Origin: Roseomonas alba
Lineage (GTDB): Bacteria > Pseudomonadota > Alphaproteobacteria > Acetobacterales > Acetobacteraceae
Assembly (NCBI RefSeq): GCF_019430885.1
Contig: NZ_JAHYBZ010000007.1
Coordinates: forward strand, 248,001 to 312,000
DNA: 64,000 bases
Reading direction: 5' to 3'
Positions 52,555 through 61,493 of this stretch are shown here, in pieces (position 1 is the first letter of the stretch; every line of letters begins with the position of its first letter). A program made the position numbers and the translations under genes. The notes beneath the pieces were generated by a model. It was given only the letters and a program-made list of their open reading frames with translations. It had not been told where the DNA came from and ran no database searches.

Positions 52555-55119
52555 ATGAGTCTCCTCACCCGTCGCACCCGCCTGGCGCGCCTGGTCCTGT
52601 GGTGGGAATCCGCTTGGCCGGCCCTCTGGCCGCCGCTTGGCGTGATCGGCGTCTTCCTCGTCGTCGCCGTCTCCGGCCTGCCGCTGCTGCTGCCGACGGT
52701 GCTGCACGTCCTGCTGCTGGTTGCCTTCGCCGGCGTGCTCGGCTGGGCTGGTTGGCGCGCGGCGCGGATGCTGGCGCTGCCGGGCATCGCCGCGGCCGAG
52801 CGCCGGCTTGAGCGCGATTCCGGCCTCAGCCATCGTCCCATTGCCACGCTGGGCGATCGGCCGACCGATGACGACCCGGTCGCGCTCGCGTTGTGGGAGG
52901 CGCATCGCCGCCGCGCGGCCGAGCGCTTGGCGAAGCTGCGGCTGTCGCGGCCGCGTCCGGGGCTGGCGAAGCAGGATCCGCGCGCGCTGCGGGGCGGGCT
53001 GGTCGTGGCGCTCGTTGCGGCCCTCGTCATGGCCGGGCCGGAAGCGCCCGAGCGCATCCGCCGCGCGCTGCTGCCGCATCTCGGCGGAGCGGCGCTGCCC
53101 ACCACCCCCGCCGTGCGGTTGGAAGCCTGGGTAACGCCGCCGGCCTACACCGGGGCGGCGCCGATCTTCCTCGATGCCGCGGGCGGTGCCGTCAGCGTGC
53201 CAGCGGGCAGCCGGCTGCAGGTCGCGGTGTCCGGCGGGACGGGTGGCGTGCCGGATCTCGTGCTGGACGGGGCGGCGACGCCGTTCCGGGCGCTCGACCG
53301 GACCTCCTTCACTGCGGAAACGTTGCTCAACACCGGCGCGCGGCTGGCGGTGCGGCGGGATGGGACGGAATTGGTGCAATGGTCGCTGACGGTGCGCGCC
53401 GACGCGCCGCCCTCCGTGGCTTGGGACCAGCCGCCGGCGCGGGCGCAGCGCGGCCTCGCCATCCGCCTGCCCTGGCGGGCGGAGGATGATTGGGGCCTCT
53501 CCGGGCTGCGCGTGGAGTTGCGGCTGAAGCTGCGGCCGGACGCGGAGCCGGTCGTGCTGGACCTGCCGCTGCCGGGCGGCAGCCCGCGCACGGCGCGGGG
53601 CGCCAGCCAGCCCGATCTGTCCGCCCATCCCTGGGCCGGGCTGGAGGTCGAGGCGCGGCTCGTCGCCCGCGACCACGCCGGGCAGGAAGGCAGCAGCGAG
53701 GGCGCCTTCCTGGAGTTGCCGGAACGCAGCTTCACCCATCCCGTCTCCCAGCAGCTTGTTGCCCTGCGCAAGGCGCTGTCCGTCGATCCTTCGGGACGCG
53801 AGCCGGCTCGGCGCGAACTCGACCGCATCGCCGCCGCACCCGAGGCCTTCGAGGATGACACGGGCACCTTCCTCGCGCTGCGCAGCGCGCGGCATCGCCT
53901 GTTGCGCGACCGCCGGCCCGCCGCGATCACCGAAGTGCAGGAGACGCTGTGGGACGTCGCCGTGGCGCTTGAGGAGGGCCGGACCGACCGCACCGCCCGC
54001 GCGCTGGCCCAGGCACGGGAAGCGCTGCGGGAGGCGCTCGAGGAAGCCCGCCGCAACCCGGAGAACCGCACGGACGAACAGCGCGCCGAGGTCGAACGCC
54101 GCATCCAGGACCTGCGCGAGGCGATCCGCCGCCATCTCGAAGCCCTGGCCGAGCGCCTGCAGCGCGAAAATGCCGAGGCCATCCCCTATGACCCTCAGCA
54201 GCGGCTGATGGATCAGCGGGAACTCGACCGCCGCACCCAGCGGATGCGCGACGCCGCCCGGCAGGACCGCCCCGAGGACGCCCAGCGCGAGCTGGCCGAG
54301 CTGGAGGAGATGCTCCGTGCGCTGGAGGAAGGCCGCAACATGCGCGCCGAGGACCGCCAGCGGCAGCAGCAGCGACAGCGCGGCCAGCAGCAAATGGGCG
54401 CGATCCAGGACATGGTGCAGCGCCAGGCCCAGATGCTGGACCGCGGCCAGCTCCGCGCCGATGAGACCGAACGCGAACGCGCCCAGCAACGGCGCCAGCA
54501 GCAATCCTTCACCTGGCCGCCGCGCCCGCAGCCCCCCCAGCCCAATGCACAGGACCAGCAGCGCCAGCAGCAGGCGGAGGGGCAGCAGGATGCCCGCACC
54601 CAGCGCGCCCTGCGGCGGGCGCTCGGTGAGCTGATGCAGCAGTTCGGCGACCTGACCGGCGATGTGCCGCCGCAACTTGGCGAGGCCGACCGCGCCATGC
54701 GCGATTCCGCTGAGGCGCTCACCGAGGGCCGTGACAGCCGCGACGCCCAACAGCGCGCCATCCGCGCCCTGACCGAGGGTGGCCGTCAGATGGCACGGCA
54801 GATGCAACGCCAGTTCGGCCAGTCCCAGCCCGGCGAGGGCGAGGAGGAGGACGGCGAAGGCGACGGAATGGCCAATGGCCAACAGGGCGGCGAGGGCCAG
54901 GACCAGGCGCAGCAGCAGGGGCCGGGCCGGGACCCGCTTGGGCGGCGGTCGCGGGAACAGGTCGGGGGGCAGGACAATGCGTCCGACACGCATGTGCCGG
55001 ACGAGGCAGAACTGCTAAAGACGCGCCGGATCCAGGAGGAGCTGCGGAGGCGTGGCGCCGAGCGCGAAAGGCCCCCGGCGGAGCTGGACTACATCGACCG
55101 GCTGTTGCGACAGTTCTGA
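52555..55119 (+). CDS. TIGR02302 family protein (DUF4175)
   Basis: The product is 854 residues from the ATG at 52555. Two N-terminal membrane segments are at about 25-47 and 52-70, and a third at about 145-162. A periplasmic region of beta structure follows (about 180-410: LEAWVTPPAYTGAAPIFLD, EDDWGLSGLRVELRL). The rest is a long Gln/Arg/Glu-rich helical region (450-800) with coiled-coil repeats such as RQQQRQRGQQQ, and an acidic Gly-rich stretch EGEEEDGEGDG. Family members are conserved in alphaproteobacteria beside lysA; the role is unknown, possibly cell-envelope related. Confidence 0.87.
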   Translation: MSLLTRRTRLARLVLWWESAWPALWPPLGVIGVFLVVAVSGLPLLLPTVLHVLLLVAFAGVLGWAGWRAARMLALPGIAAAERRLERDSGLSHRPIATLGDRPTDDDPVALALWEAHRRRAAERLAKLRLSRPRPGLAKQDPRALRGGLVVALVAALVMAGPEAPERIRRALLPHLGGAALPTTPAVRLEAWVTPPAYTGAAPIFLDAAGGAVSVPAGSRLQVAVSGGTGGVPDLVLDGAATPFRALDRTSFTAETLLNTGARLAVRRDGTELVQWSLTVRADAPPSVAWDQPPARAQRGLAIRLPWRAEDDWGLSGLRVELRLKLRPDAEPVVLDLPLPGGSPRTARGASQPDLSAHPWAGLEVEARLVARDHAGQEGSSEGAFLELPERSFTHPVSQQLVALRKALSVDPSGREPARRELDRIAAAPEAFEDDTGTFLALRSARHRLLRDRRPAAITEVQETLWDVAVALEEGRTDRTARALAQAREALREALEEARRNPENRTDEQRAEVERRIQDLREAIRRHLEALAERLQRENAEAIPYDPQQRLMDQRELDRRTQRMRDAARQDRPEDAQRELAELEEMLRALEEGRNMRAEDRQRQQQRQRGQQQMGAIQDMVQRQAQMLDRGQLRADETERERAQQRRQQQSFTWPPRPQPPQPNAQDQQRQQQAEGQQDARTQRALRRALGELMQQFGDLTGDVPPQLGEADRAMRDSAEALTEGRDSRDAQQRAIRALTEGGRQMARQMQRQFGQSQPGEGEEEDGEGDGMANGQQGGEGQDQAQQQGPGRDPLGRRSREQVGGQDNASDTHVPDEAELLKTRRIQEELRRRGAERERPPAELDYIDRLLRQF

Positions 55120-55177
55120 TGCGCTGACGGCCGTCCATCAGAGGCCCGGGAAGCGGCTCCTCCGGGTGCGGCGCTGG

Positions 55178-55205
55178 TGACCTCGGAAGGGGCACTGCCC
55201 CTCTC
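55178..55205. repeat. Degenerate family A hairpin
   Basis: CGGAAGGGGCACTGCCCCTCTCCG is an imperfect hairpin of the family A terminal type. It lies between the convergent TIGR02302 and DUF1289 genes. No second stem is evident, so it may be a remnant. Confidence 0.4.
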
Positions 55206-55259
55206 CGATGCCCACAGCATGCACCCAGGGCCGGCCTGCCCAGACCCTCGCCAACGTCG

Positions 55260-55463
55260 TCACTTGCGCTTCCGCGCCGCCTCGCCCGTCGCGTGCCCCG
55301 CCTTTTCCATCGCCTCCAACCGCGCCGGAAGGTTCTCGAGGATCGCCTCGCGATACTCCCGTGCGCGCTTCCATGCCTTGCGTTCGGGCTTTGTCATGCC
55401 GCAGCCGCGGCACCAGCCGGTGTCGTCGTCGTAGTCGCAGACCTTGATGCAGGGGCGTTCCAT
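55260..55463 (-). CDS. DUF1289 domain protein
   Basis: The product is 67 residues from the ATG at 55463. It has the DUF1289 pattern of four Cys: CIKVCDYDDDTGWCRGCGMT at 5-24, a likely small zinc or iron-sulfur site. The rest is charged and helical. Its function is unknown. Such genes are frequently divergent from oxidoreductase genes in alphaproteobacteria. It is 53 bp from the divergent SDR gene. Confidence 0.88.
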   Translation of the reverse strand: MERPCIKVCDYDDDTGWCRGCGMTKPERKAWKRAREYREAILENLPARLEAMEKAGHATGEAARKRK

Positions 55464-55516
55464 GGCCCCGCAGATGGGCGTTGCCCTGACGCGGGGGAAG
55501 CGCCATTCACAGCGCC

Positions 55517-56290
55517 ATGGAGATTTCCGAGACCATTCCGCGTGCGGCGCTGGTCACCGGCGGCGCGAAGCGGCTTGGCCAGGCGATGGCGCTGGCCCTC
55601 GCGCGGGCCGGCTTCGACCTCGCCATCCACTACGCCGACAGCCCGGCGGAGGCGGAGGACACCGTCGCGACCATCCGCGCGCTCGGCCGCCGCGCGGTCG
55701 CGCTGCGCGCGGAACTCGGGCGCGAGGAGGACGTCGCCGCGCTGCTGCCGGCGGCGACCGAGGCGCTCGGTCCGATCGGCGCGCTGGTGAACAACGCCTC
55801 GCGCTTCGAGCGCGACGAATGGCACGACGCGACGCGCGAGTCCTGGGATCGCCACATCGAACCGAATCTCCGTGCGCCCTTCGTGCTCGCGCAGGCCTTC
55901 GCACGCGCCCTGCCGAAAGGCCGCGAGGGCGTCATCGTCAACATGCTCGACCAGCGCGTCTGGTCGCTGACGCCGCATTTCGTGTCCTACACGGTCTCCA
56001 AGACGGGGCTGTGGACGCTGACACAGACGCTGGCGCTGGCCCTCGCGCCGCGCATCCGCGTGAACGCGATCGGGCCCGGGCCGGCCCTGCCGAGTCCACG
56101 CCAGTCGCAGGATCAGTTCGACCGCCAGGCGCGCTCCGTGCCGCTGCGCCATGGCACTTCGCCCGAGGAGGTGGCGCACGCCCTCATCGCAATTCTCTCC
56201 TTGCCGTCCATGACGGGGCAGATGATCGCCCTCGATGGCGGACAGCACATGCAATGGTCACCAGCCCAGGGCGGGGAGCCCGAGGAATGA
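55517..56290 (+). CDS. SDR oxidoreductase, probably FolM-type pterin reductase
   Basis: The product is 257 residues, a short-chain dehydrogenase. The cofactor motif is VTGGAKRLGQAMALALAR at about 13-30 (TGxxxRxG; Arg supports NADPH). NNAS is present at about 92-95. The catalytic Tyr and Lys are in SYTVSKTGLWTL (Y156, K160). The motif VNMLDQRVWSLTPHF and the loop AIGPGPALPSPRQSQDQF are those of the SDR found beside folB in alphaproteobacteria, related to dihydromonapterin reductase FolM and pteridine reductase. The overlap with folB (ATGA) supports a pterin role. The activity is not proven. Confidence 0.82.
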   Translation: MEISETIPRAALVTGGAKRLGQAMALALARAGFDLAIHYADSPAEAEDTVATIRALGRRAVALRAELGREEDVAALLPAATEALGPIGALVNNASRFERDEWHDATRESWDRHIEPNLRAPFVLAQAFARALPKGREGVIVNMLDQRVWSLTPHFVSYTVSKTGLWTLTQTLALALAPRIRVNAIGPGPALPSPRQSQDQFDRQARSVPLRHGTSPEEVAHALIAILSLPSMTGQMIALDGGQHMQWSPAQGGEPEE

Positions 56291-56679
56291 GCATCGGTCC
56301 CGACGCAGCCGCCGGCGTGCGTCACGTTTTCGTACGCGGCCTGACGGTGCAGGCGCATCTTGGCGTTCATCCCCACGAGAAGACGCAATCACAACGTGTA
56401 GTCATTGGCATAGATCTGGCGGTGCGGGATCCGCATGCGCCATCAGGCGTCGGGCCGGACGAGTTGTCCCGCGTCGTTGATTACGGCGCGGTCGCGGAGA
56501 CCGCGCGGCGCATCGCCTGCGCCGGGCACGTACGACTCGCCGAGACCCTCGCGGAACGCATTGCGACAGCCTTGCTCGATGATGTTCGCGTTCTGCGTGT
56601 GCGCGTGCAGATCGAGAAGCCCGACGTGTTGACGGATGTCATGAGTGTTGGCGTTGTCGTTGAAAGGACGCGATTTTGA
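56287..56679 (+). CDS. folB: Dihydroneopterin aldolase
   Basis: The product is 130 residues from the ATG at 56287, which overlaps the SDR stop. FolB splits dihydroneopterin to hydroxymethyldihydropterin and glycolaldehyde. VFVRGLTVQAHLGVHPHEKTQSQRVVIGIDL, in parts, gives the typical opening, with Glu at about 32; VVDYGAVAE is the second motif, and the catalytic Lys in the C-terminal part is in VQIEKPDVL. Bases are somewhat less GC-rich than in neighbours. The gene ends before an AT-rich region preceding uvrC. Confidence 0.9.
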   Translation: MSIGPDAAAGVRHVFVRGLTVQAHLGVHPHEKTQSQRVVIGIDLAVRDPHAPSGVGPDELSRVVDYGAVAETARRIACAGHVRLAETLAERIATALLDDVRVLRVRVQIEKPDVLTDVMSVGVVVERTRF

Positions 56680-56965
56680 AATGTGGCCACGGCAAATTTT
56701 GTCCACTGCCTGCCGGCGCCGCGCCGCATGGGGGGCACGTCAAGCAAAGAATCCGACTTGACGCTGGGTCTTTCCGCAGCCGTGAAATTTTTTCTTTAAA
56801 AATCAATCTCTTGAATTTCATCGACGCGGCCGCCCATTTCCGCGGCAGGCCGATGAAACCCTTTTGTAACCACGCTCGGCACGCGTTCCCCAGCCTTTCG
56901 CCCACAGAGTTGTCCACAGCTTTGGTGGACAATTCCCAGGGGGGTGGCGCTTCCATGGGCGTCAC
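56680..56965. promoter_or_regulatory. AT-rich uvrC upstream region with TTGTCCAC boxes
   Basis: This 286-bp gap is unusually AT-rich. It includes a run of A and T near 56787-56825 (AAATTTTTTCTTTAAAAATC). TTGTCCAC occurs at 56699-56706 and 56910-56917, and inverted (GTGGACAA) at 56925-56932; the latter two form an 8-7-8 palindrome. TTGTCCACA differs by one base from the DnaA box TTATCCACA. GTTC-N7-TTTC (56885-56899) is one base off the alphaproteobacterial LexA box. It may be the uvrC promoter, or a DnaA-responsive or replication site. Confidence 0.5.
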
Positions 56966-58864
56966 ATGACCGACGCCCCGGATTCAACCGCACCGCGTGA
57001 GGACGGCCTCACCATCATCGAGGCCGCGCTGCCCACCCTGCCACTCGCGCCTGGCGTGTATCGGATGCTCGATGCCAAGGGCGATGCGCTCTATGTCGGC
57101 AAGGCTCGCTCGTTGCGCCGGCGCGTCACATCCTACACCCAGGTGTCGCGCCTGTCGGAACGACTTCGGCGCATGGTGTTCGAGACCCGCAGCCTCGAAA
57201 TCGTGACGACGGCGAGCGAAGCGGAAGCGCTGCTGCTCGAAGCGAATCTCATCAAGCGGCTGCGACCACGCTTCAACATCGTTCTGCGCGACGACAAATC
57301 CTACCCTTGGTTGCTCATCACCGACGATCATCCCTACCCGCAGATCGCCAAGCATCGCGGCGAACGGCGCAAGGGTGCGTCCTATTACGGCCCCTTCGCC
57401 TCGGCCTGGGCGGTGAACCAGACCATCACGGCGCTGCAGCGCGTCTTCCTGCTGCGATCCTGCCGCGACACGGTGTTCGACAGCCGCACGCGCCCCTGCC
57501 TGTTGTTCCAGATCAAGCGCTGTTCGGCGCCCTGCGTCGCGCGGATCTCGCACGACGACTATGCCGCGCTGGTGCGCGAGGCGAAGGAGTTCCTCTCGGG
57601 CGGCACGCCCTCCATCCAGAAGCGCCTCGCCGCCGAGATGGAGGAGGCCGCCGCGCATCTCGAATTCGAACGCGCCGCCGCGCTGCGCGACCGCATCCGC
57701 GGCCTGACACATGTGCAGGGCACCGACCGCGTGAACCTCGACGGCATGGGCGATGCCGATGTGGTGGCGCTGCACCAGGCGGCCGGCCAGACCTGTGTGC
57801 AAGTCTTCTTCTTCCGCGGCGGTCGTAACAACGGCAATCGTCCCTATTTCCTGACTCACGGAAAACAGGACCAGTCGCCGGAGGAGGTGATGGGCACCTT
57901 CCTCACCCAGCTCTACGACGACCTGCCGCCGCCGCCCCTCGTGCTGGTCAGCCACGAGCCGCCCGAGGCTTCGCTGATCGGCGAGGCGCTGTCCCTGAAG
58001 GCTGGCCGCAAGGTCGAACTGCACCGCCCCCAGCGCGGCGACAAGAAGGCCGCGGTCGACCACGCCGCGACCAATGCGCGCGAGGCGTTGGAACGCCGTC
58101 TCGCCGAAGGCACCGCCCAGGCGCAGTTGCTCGACGGCGTAGCGAACCTGTTTGCCCTGCCCGCCCCGCCCGAGCGCATCGAGATCTACGACAACAGCCA
58201 CATCCAGGGGGCGAACCCCTATGGCGTCATGGTGGTGGCCGGGCCGACCGGCTTCATGAAGCAGGCCTATCGCAAATTCTCGATCAAGACCGCGCCGGGC
58301 AATGATGACTTCGCCATGATGCGGGAGGTCTTCGAGCGCCGCTTCGGCCGCGCCCTGCGCGAGGACCCGTCGCGCGACTCGGGCAACTGGCCCGACTTGG
58401 TGCTGATCGACGGTGGCGCCGGCCAGCTTTCCGCCGCGCGCGAGGTGCTGGCCGAACTCGGTGTCGAGGACCTGCCTCTCGTCGCCGTCGCCAAGGGTCC
58501 GGACCGTGACGCGGGTCGCGAATGGTTCCACATGGCAGGGCGGGAGCCGATCCAGCTCCCGCCGCGCGACCCGGTCCTCTACTATTTGCAGCGCCTGCGC
58601 GACGAGGCGCATCGCTTCGCCATCACCACCCACCGCGCCGGCCGCTCCAAGGCGCTGACCACCTCGGAACTCGACGAGATTCCGGGCGTCGGCACCGCCA
58701 TCAAGCGCCGGTTGCTCAACCATTTCGGGTCCGCCAGGGGGGTGCGCAATGCGGCACTCGACGACCTCACAGCCGCGCCCGGCATCGGCCCCGCCGTCGC
58801 CCGGCGCATCCACGAGCATTTCCATCCCGGTGCCACGGTGGCCCCGCGCGACGGGACCGGCTAA
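56966..58864 (+). CDS. uvrC: Excinuclease ABC subunit C
   Basis: The product is 632 residues. UvrC makes both incisions in nucleotide excision repair. The GIY-YIG nuclease domain is at about 28-105 ([21 protein letters not shown], with Tyr and Arg residues). The UvrB-interacting UVR motif is at about 220-240 ([24 protein letters not shown]). The second nuclease, RNase H-like domain, has [18 protein letters not shown] and [11 protein letters not shown], with catalytic Asp residues. Two helix-hairpin-helix motifs end the protein ([14 protein letters not shown] and [16 protein letters not shown]). pgsA follows after 15 bases. Confidence 0.97.
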   Translation: MTDAPDSTAPREDGLTIIEAALPTLPLAPGVYRMLDAKGDALYVGKARSLRRRVTSYTQVSRLSERLRRMVFETRSLEIVTTASEAEALLLEANLIKRLRPRFNIVLRDDKSYPWLLITDDHPYPQIAKHRGERRKGASYYGPFASAWAVNQTITALQRVFLLRSCRDTVFDSRTRPCLLFQIKRCSAPCVARISHDDYAALVREAKEFLSGGTPSIQKRLAAEMEEAAAHLEFERAAALRDRIRGLTHVQGTDRVNLDGMGDADVVALHQAAGQTCVQVFFFRGGRNNGNRPYFLTHGKQDQSPEEVMGTFLTQLYDDLPPPPLVLVSHEPPEASLIGEALSLKAGRKVELHRPQRGDKKAAVDHAATNAREALERRLAEGTAQAQLLDGVANLFALPAPPERIEIYDNSHIQGANPYGVMVVAGPTGFMKQAYRKFSIKTAPGNDDFAMMREVFERRFGRALREDPSRDSGNWPDLVLIDGGAGQLSAAREVLAELGVEDLPLVAVAKGPDRDAGREWFHMAGREPIQLPPRDPVLYYLQRLRDEAHRFAITTHRAGRSKALTTSELDEIPGVGTAIKRRLLNHFGSARGVRNAALDDLTAAPGIGPAVARRIHEHFHPGATVAPRDGTG

Positions 58865-58879
58865 GCAGTCCATCACGCC

Positions 58880-59500
58880 ATGCCGACCGACCTGCCCAAC
58901 CTGCTGACGATCTCCCGCATCGCGGCCATCCCTGTGCTGGTCGTCTTCGCGGCGCTCGGGACGCGCTGGGGGGACCTCGCTTCCTGCCTGGTCTTCTCGG
59001 CGGCCGGCATCACCGACTATTTCGACGGCAAGATCGCGCGCGACCGCGGCGTCACCTCCTCCTTCGGCCGCATGCTCGACCCGATCGCCGACAAGCTGCT
59101 GGTCGGCGCGGCGCTGATGCTGCTGGTCGGCATGGACCGGCTTTCGCACCCCGCGCTGTATCCCGCCATCGTCATCATGCTGCGGGAGATCATGGTCTCC
59201 GGCCTGCGTGAGTACCTCGCGGAACTGCGCGTCGGCCTGCCGGTGACGCGGCTGGCGAAGTGGAAGACCGGCTTCCAGATGGGCGCGCTCGGCACGCTGC
59301 TCGCCGGCGATACAGGCGCCTCGGTGATCGGCCTCGGCGCGCTGCCGATTTCCATGATCGGCGAGCTCGGCCTCTGGGTCGCCGCCGTGCTCACCCTCGC
59401 AACGGGGTGGGACTATCTGCAGGCCGGCCTGCGCCATGCCGGCGAGGCGGATGCGCGCCCCGAATCTTCCGCCGTCGACGAGACAGTGGCCCGCCCTTGA
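58880..59500 (+). CDS. pgsA: CDP-diacylglycerol-glycerol-3-phosphate 3-phosphatidyltransferase
   Basis: The product is 206 residues with five or six membrane segments. It forms phosphatidylglycerol phosphate from CDP-diacylglycerol and glycerol-3-phosphate. The CDP-alcohol phosphotransferase signature DG-x2-AR-x8-G-x3-D-x3-D is in DYFDGKIARDRG and SSFGRMLDPIADK (about 43-70). The Lys and Arg of the substrate site (RLAKWKTGFQ) are present. The gene is 15 bases downstream of uvrC and upstream of a lipoprotein gene, as in other alphaproteobacteria. Confidence 0.94.
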   Translation: MPTDLPNLLTISRIAAIPVLVVFAALGTRWGDLASCLVFSAAGITDYFDGKIARDRGVTSSFGRMLDPIADKLLVGAALMLLVGMDRLSHPALYPAIVIMLREIMVSGLREYLAELRVGLPVTRLAKWKTGFQMGALGTLLAGDTGASVIGLGALPISMIGELGLWVAAVLTLATGWDYLQAGLRHAGEADARPESSAVDETVARP

Positions 59501-59552
59501 GCACGACCTCTCCCAGGCGCATCTTCACCCCATGATCGCGGAGCGAAGCACG

Positions 59553-60149
59553 ATGCGGCGTACATATACCGGCACCGTCCTCCTGGCCGCCGCCCTGCTG
59601 GCCGGCTGCGGACCGGACTGGCAGCCCTCGTGGAACATGTCCAGCAATCCGGCGGTGGAAGGCGACAGCCTGACCGTGATGCGCGTAACGGGCCAGGATG
59701 CCCAGTTCACCCCGCTGCAATCCGAACACCTGCCCGAACTGCGACAGGCGGTGACGGCGGCTTTGAACCGGGCACCGGAAAGCCCGACGGCAGCCATGGA
59801 AGGCATTCCCGAATACCGCCCCGTGCCGCGGCCCGACCTGGATGCCGTGACGCGCCGGCGCCCCGGCTCCTCCACCCCGCCGGATGCCATCGCGGTGCCG
59901 GACCGGGCGCCGACGCCCGCACCCGCGCGTGCCGTCCCGCCGGTCCTGCCGCCGGCCACGCAGCGCGTGGAAGGCACCCAGGTGCAGATCCCCGGGCAGC
60001 CCCCCGGCACCGTCACTGGCGGCACCGACCGGGTGCAGACCTTCAGCCAGCCCGGCAGTGCGGCCGGCGGCGTCGCGGTGCGCGATGGCGGCACCACCAC
60101 CGTCATCCAGCCGGGCGGCCGCGTGACCACCATCCCGACGCCTCGCTGA
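59553..60149 (+). CDS. Proline-rich lipoprotein
   Basis: The product is 198 residues from the ATG at 59553 (GGAG upstream); a start at 59532 would add seven residues. The N-terminus MRRTYTGTVLLAAALLAGCG is a lipoprotein signal with lipobox LAGC. The mature protein is rich in Pro, Ala, Thr and Gly with no recognised domain and ends GGTTTVIQPGGRVTTIPTPR. It is placed between pgsA and moaD, on the same strand. It is probably a low-complexity periplasmic lipoprotein. The function is unknown. Confidence 0.72.
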   Translation: MRRTYTGTVLLAAALLAGCGPDWQPSWNMSSNPAVEGDSLTVMRVTGQDAQFTPLQSEHLPELRQAVTAALNRAPESPTAAMEGIPEYRPVPRPDLDAVTRRRPGSSTPPDAIAVPDRAPTPAPARAVPPVLPPATQRVEGTQVQIPGQPPGTVTGGTDRVQTFSQPGSAAGGVAVRDGGTTTVIQPGGRVTTIPTPR

Positions 60150-60154
60150 TCGCC

Positions 60155-60406
60155 ATGCGCGTTCTCTACTTTGCCTGGTTGCGTCAAAAGGTCGGCACCG
60201 CCGAGGAGGAGGTCTCGCCGCCCGCGGAGGTGCGCGACGTGGCCGGGCTGATCGCTTGGCTCGCTGTCCGCTCGCCGTCGCATGCCGCCGCCTTCGCCGA
60301 TCCGCGCCAGGTGCGCGCCGCCGTGAACCAGGATTTCGCCACGCCCGACCATCCCGTCGCCGCGAATGACGAAATCGCCTTCTTCCCCCCGGTTACCGGC
60401 GGCTGA
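60155..60406 (+). CDS. moaD: Molybdopterin synthase sulfur-carrier subunit
   Basis: The product is 83 residues from the ATG at 60155. MoaD carries sulfur as a C-terminal thiocarboxylate for molybdopterin. The beta-grasp opening is RVLYFAWLRQKVGTAEEEV, and the C-terminus ends PPVTGG, the di-Gly needed for activation. It starts 5 bases after the lipoprotein stop and moaE follows after one base. The molybdenum hydroxylase at 13-17 kb is one possible user of this cofactor. Confidence 0.95.
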   Translation: MRVLYFAWLRQKVGTAEEEVSPPAEVRDVAGLIAWLAVRSPSHAAAFADPRQVRAAVNQDFATPDHPVAANDEIAFFPPVTGG

Positions 60407-60407
60407 C

Positions 60408-60863
60408 ATGGCCCGAATCCTCGTGCAGGAAGCGGCCTTCGACATGGCGGCCGAAACCGCGGCCGCGACCGCGGGCCGCGTCGACGTCGGCGGCGTCGCC
60501 AGTTTTGTCGGCATCTGCCGCGCGGATGACGGTCTGTCCGCCCTGGTGCTCGAGCACTATCCCGGCATGACCGAACGGGCGATCGCGCGGATCGCGGCCG
60601 AGGCGGAATCCCGCTGGCCGCTCACCGCCTGCACCGTGATCCACCGCCATGGCCGCATCCTGCCGGGCGAACCCATCGTGCTGGTGCTGACCGCGTCATC
60701 CCACCGAGCGGCCGCCCTCGAAGCCTGCGCCTTCCTGATCGACTGGCTGAAGACCAAGGCGCCGTTCTGGAAGCGCGAGGAATTCGCCTCCGGCACGCAT
60801 CGCTGGGTGGAAGCCAAGGCCGAGGACGACACCGCGGCCGCCCGCTGGACCGGAGCCGCGTGA
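60408..60863 (+). CDS. moaE: Molybdopterin synthase catalytic subunit
   Basis: The product is 151 residues from the ATG at 60408. MoaE with MoaD turns precursor Z into molybdopterin. VGGVASFVGICRADDG at about 26-41 and HYPGMTERAIARIAAEAE are family motifs. Catalytic Lys residues are expected in the KTKAPFWKREEF segment (about 118-129), and His in IHRHGRILPGE. It overlaps the VOC gene by 4 bases (GTGA). Confidence 0.94.
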   Translation: MARILVQEAAFDMAAETAAATAGRVDVGGVASFVGICRADDGLSALVLEHYPGMTERAIARIAAEAESRWPLTACTVIHRHGRILPGEPIVLVLTASSHRAAALEACAFLIDWLKTKAPFWKREEFASGTHRWVEAKAEDDTAAARWTGAA

Positions 60864-61231
60864 AACCAAATCTTCCCCATCTCGATGCCGTGGTGATCCC
60901 CTGCCGCGACCTTGCCCGGCAGCGCGCCTTCTATGAACGCATCCTGGAAGGCGCGCAGACCGAAGCGCGCGCGGGATGGACACGCTTCGACCTCGGCCAG
61001 GTCAGCATCGCGCTGCGGGCGCGCGGCGACGCGCTGTTCCCACGCGAGGGACTGCCGGGGGTGATGCTCGCCTTCCGACTCGACAGCCGGGACGAGGTGG
61101 AACGCTGGCATCGGCGGCTGCTGATGGCACAGGTCGCGGTGCTCGACCCGCCGTCGCGCCTGCCCTCAGGCGAGTTCGCACTGCATGCGGCGGACCCGGA
61201 AGGCAACGTGCTGTGCCTGTTCGCGGCCTGA
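60860..61231 (+). CDS. VOC family (glyoxalase-like) protein
   Basis: The product is 123 residues from the GTG at 60860, which overlaps the moaE stop. It has the two beta-alpha-beta-beta-beta modules of the vicinal oxygen chelate fold: LDAVVIPCRDLARQRAFYERIL at about 8-29 and the closing LHAADPEGNVLCLF. VOC proteins include lyases, dioxygenases and resistance proteins with a metal site. The metal ligands are not clear and no reaction can be given. The gene is the last of the uvrC to VOC string; a strong hairpin follows. Confidence 0.85.
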   Translation: MKPNLPHLDAVVIPCRDLARQRAFYERILEGAQTEARAGWTRFDLGQVSIALRARGDALFPREGLPGVMLAFRLDSRDEVERWHRRLLMAQVAVLDPPSRLPSGEFALHAADPEGNVLCLFAA

Positions 61232-61261
61232 GGTGATGCTGGAAGCGCCTGCCAAGCGCGA

Positions 61262-61292
61262 GATGCGCCGACGAGGGGCTCGTCGGCGCATC
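61262..61292 (+). terminator. Perfect hairpin after VOC gene
   Basis: GATGCGCCGACGA (61262-61274) pairs perfectly with TCGTCGGCGCATC (61280-61292) across a 5-base loop GGGGC. It starts 30 bp after the VOC stop. There is no T tract, but the 13-bp stem makes a transcription-end or mRNA-stabilising role likely. Confidence 0.65.
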
Positions 61293-61306
61293 ATCGCAGC
61301 GGGAGC

Positions 61307-61402
61307 CTAGGGCATTTCCGGCGAACTTCTGTTCACCTGCAATGCTCTAGGTATTTGTTTTTGCGCGCATCTTCACCTGTCCAGATGAGTTCATCCGGAC
61401 AG
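61307..61402. repeat. Tandem palindromic repeats
   Basis: Unit 1 (61307-61350) starts and ends in CTAG; AGGGCATT pairs with AATGCTCT and the inner GGcGAAC with GTTCaCC. Unit 2 contains CTGTCCAGATGA (61377-61388) with TCATCCGGACAG (61391-61402), 11 of 12 pairs, and sits 26 bp after unit 1. The TTTTTGCGCGCATC and CTGCTCTA stretches around it resemble widespread alphaproteobacterial intergenic palindromes. This is different from family A. Confidence 0.7.
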
Positions 61403-61493
61403 TATCTGCTCTAAATCGCAGGGATCGATCCACTGCGCCGGAAATCAGAGGGGCACCACCCCATGCGCGCGCGTATTGGGGCGATGACAGAAC

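Noticed and set aside
51634-54993. 1,100-codon open frame on the minus strand opposite lysA and the TIGR02302 gene
   Set aside because: The Gln/Arg-rich coding sequence of the TIGR02302 gene gives a Leu/Ala-rich shadow frame. No family similarity is apparent.
56676-56969. 97-codon frame filling the folB-uvrC gap, overlapping both genes by a few bases
   Set aside because: It needs a TTG start, has no ribosome-binding site and crosses the AT-rich and palindromic sequence. Its neat overlap with uvrC (ATGA) is probably chance.
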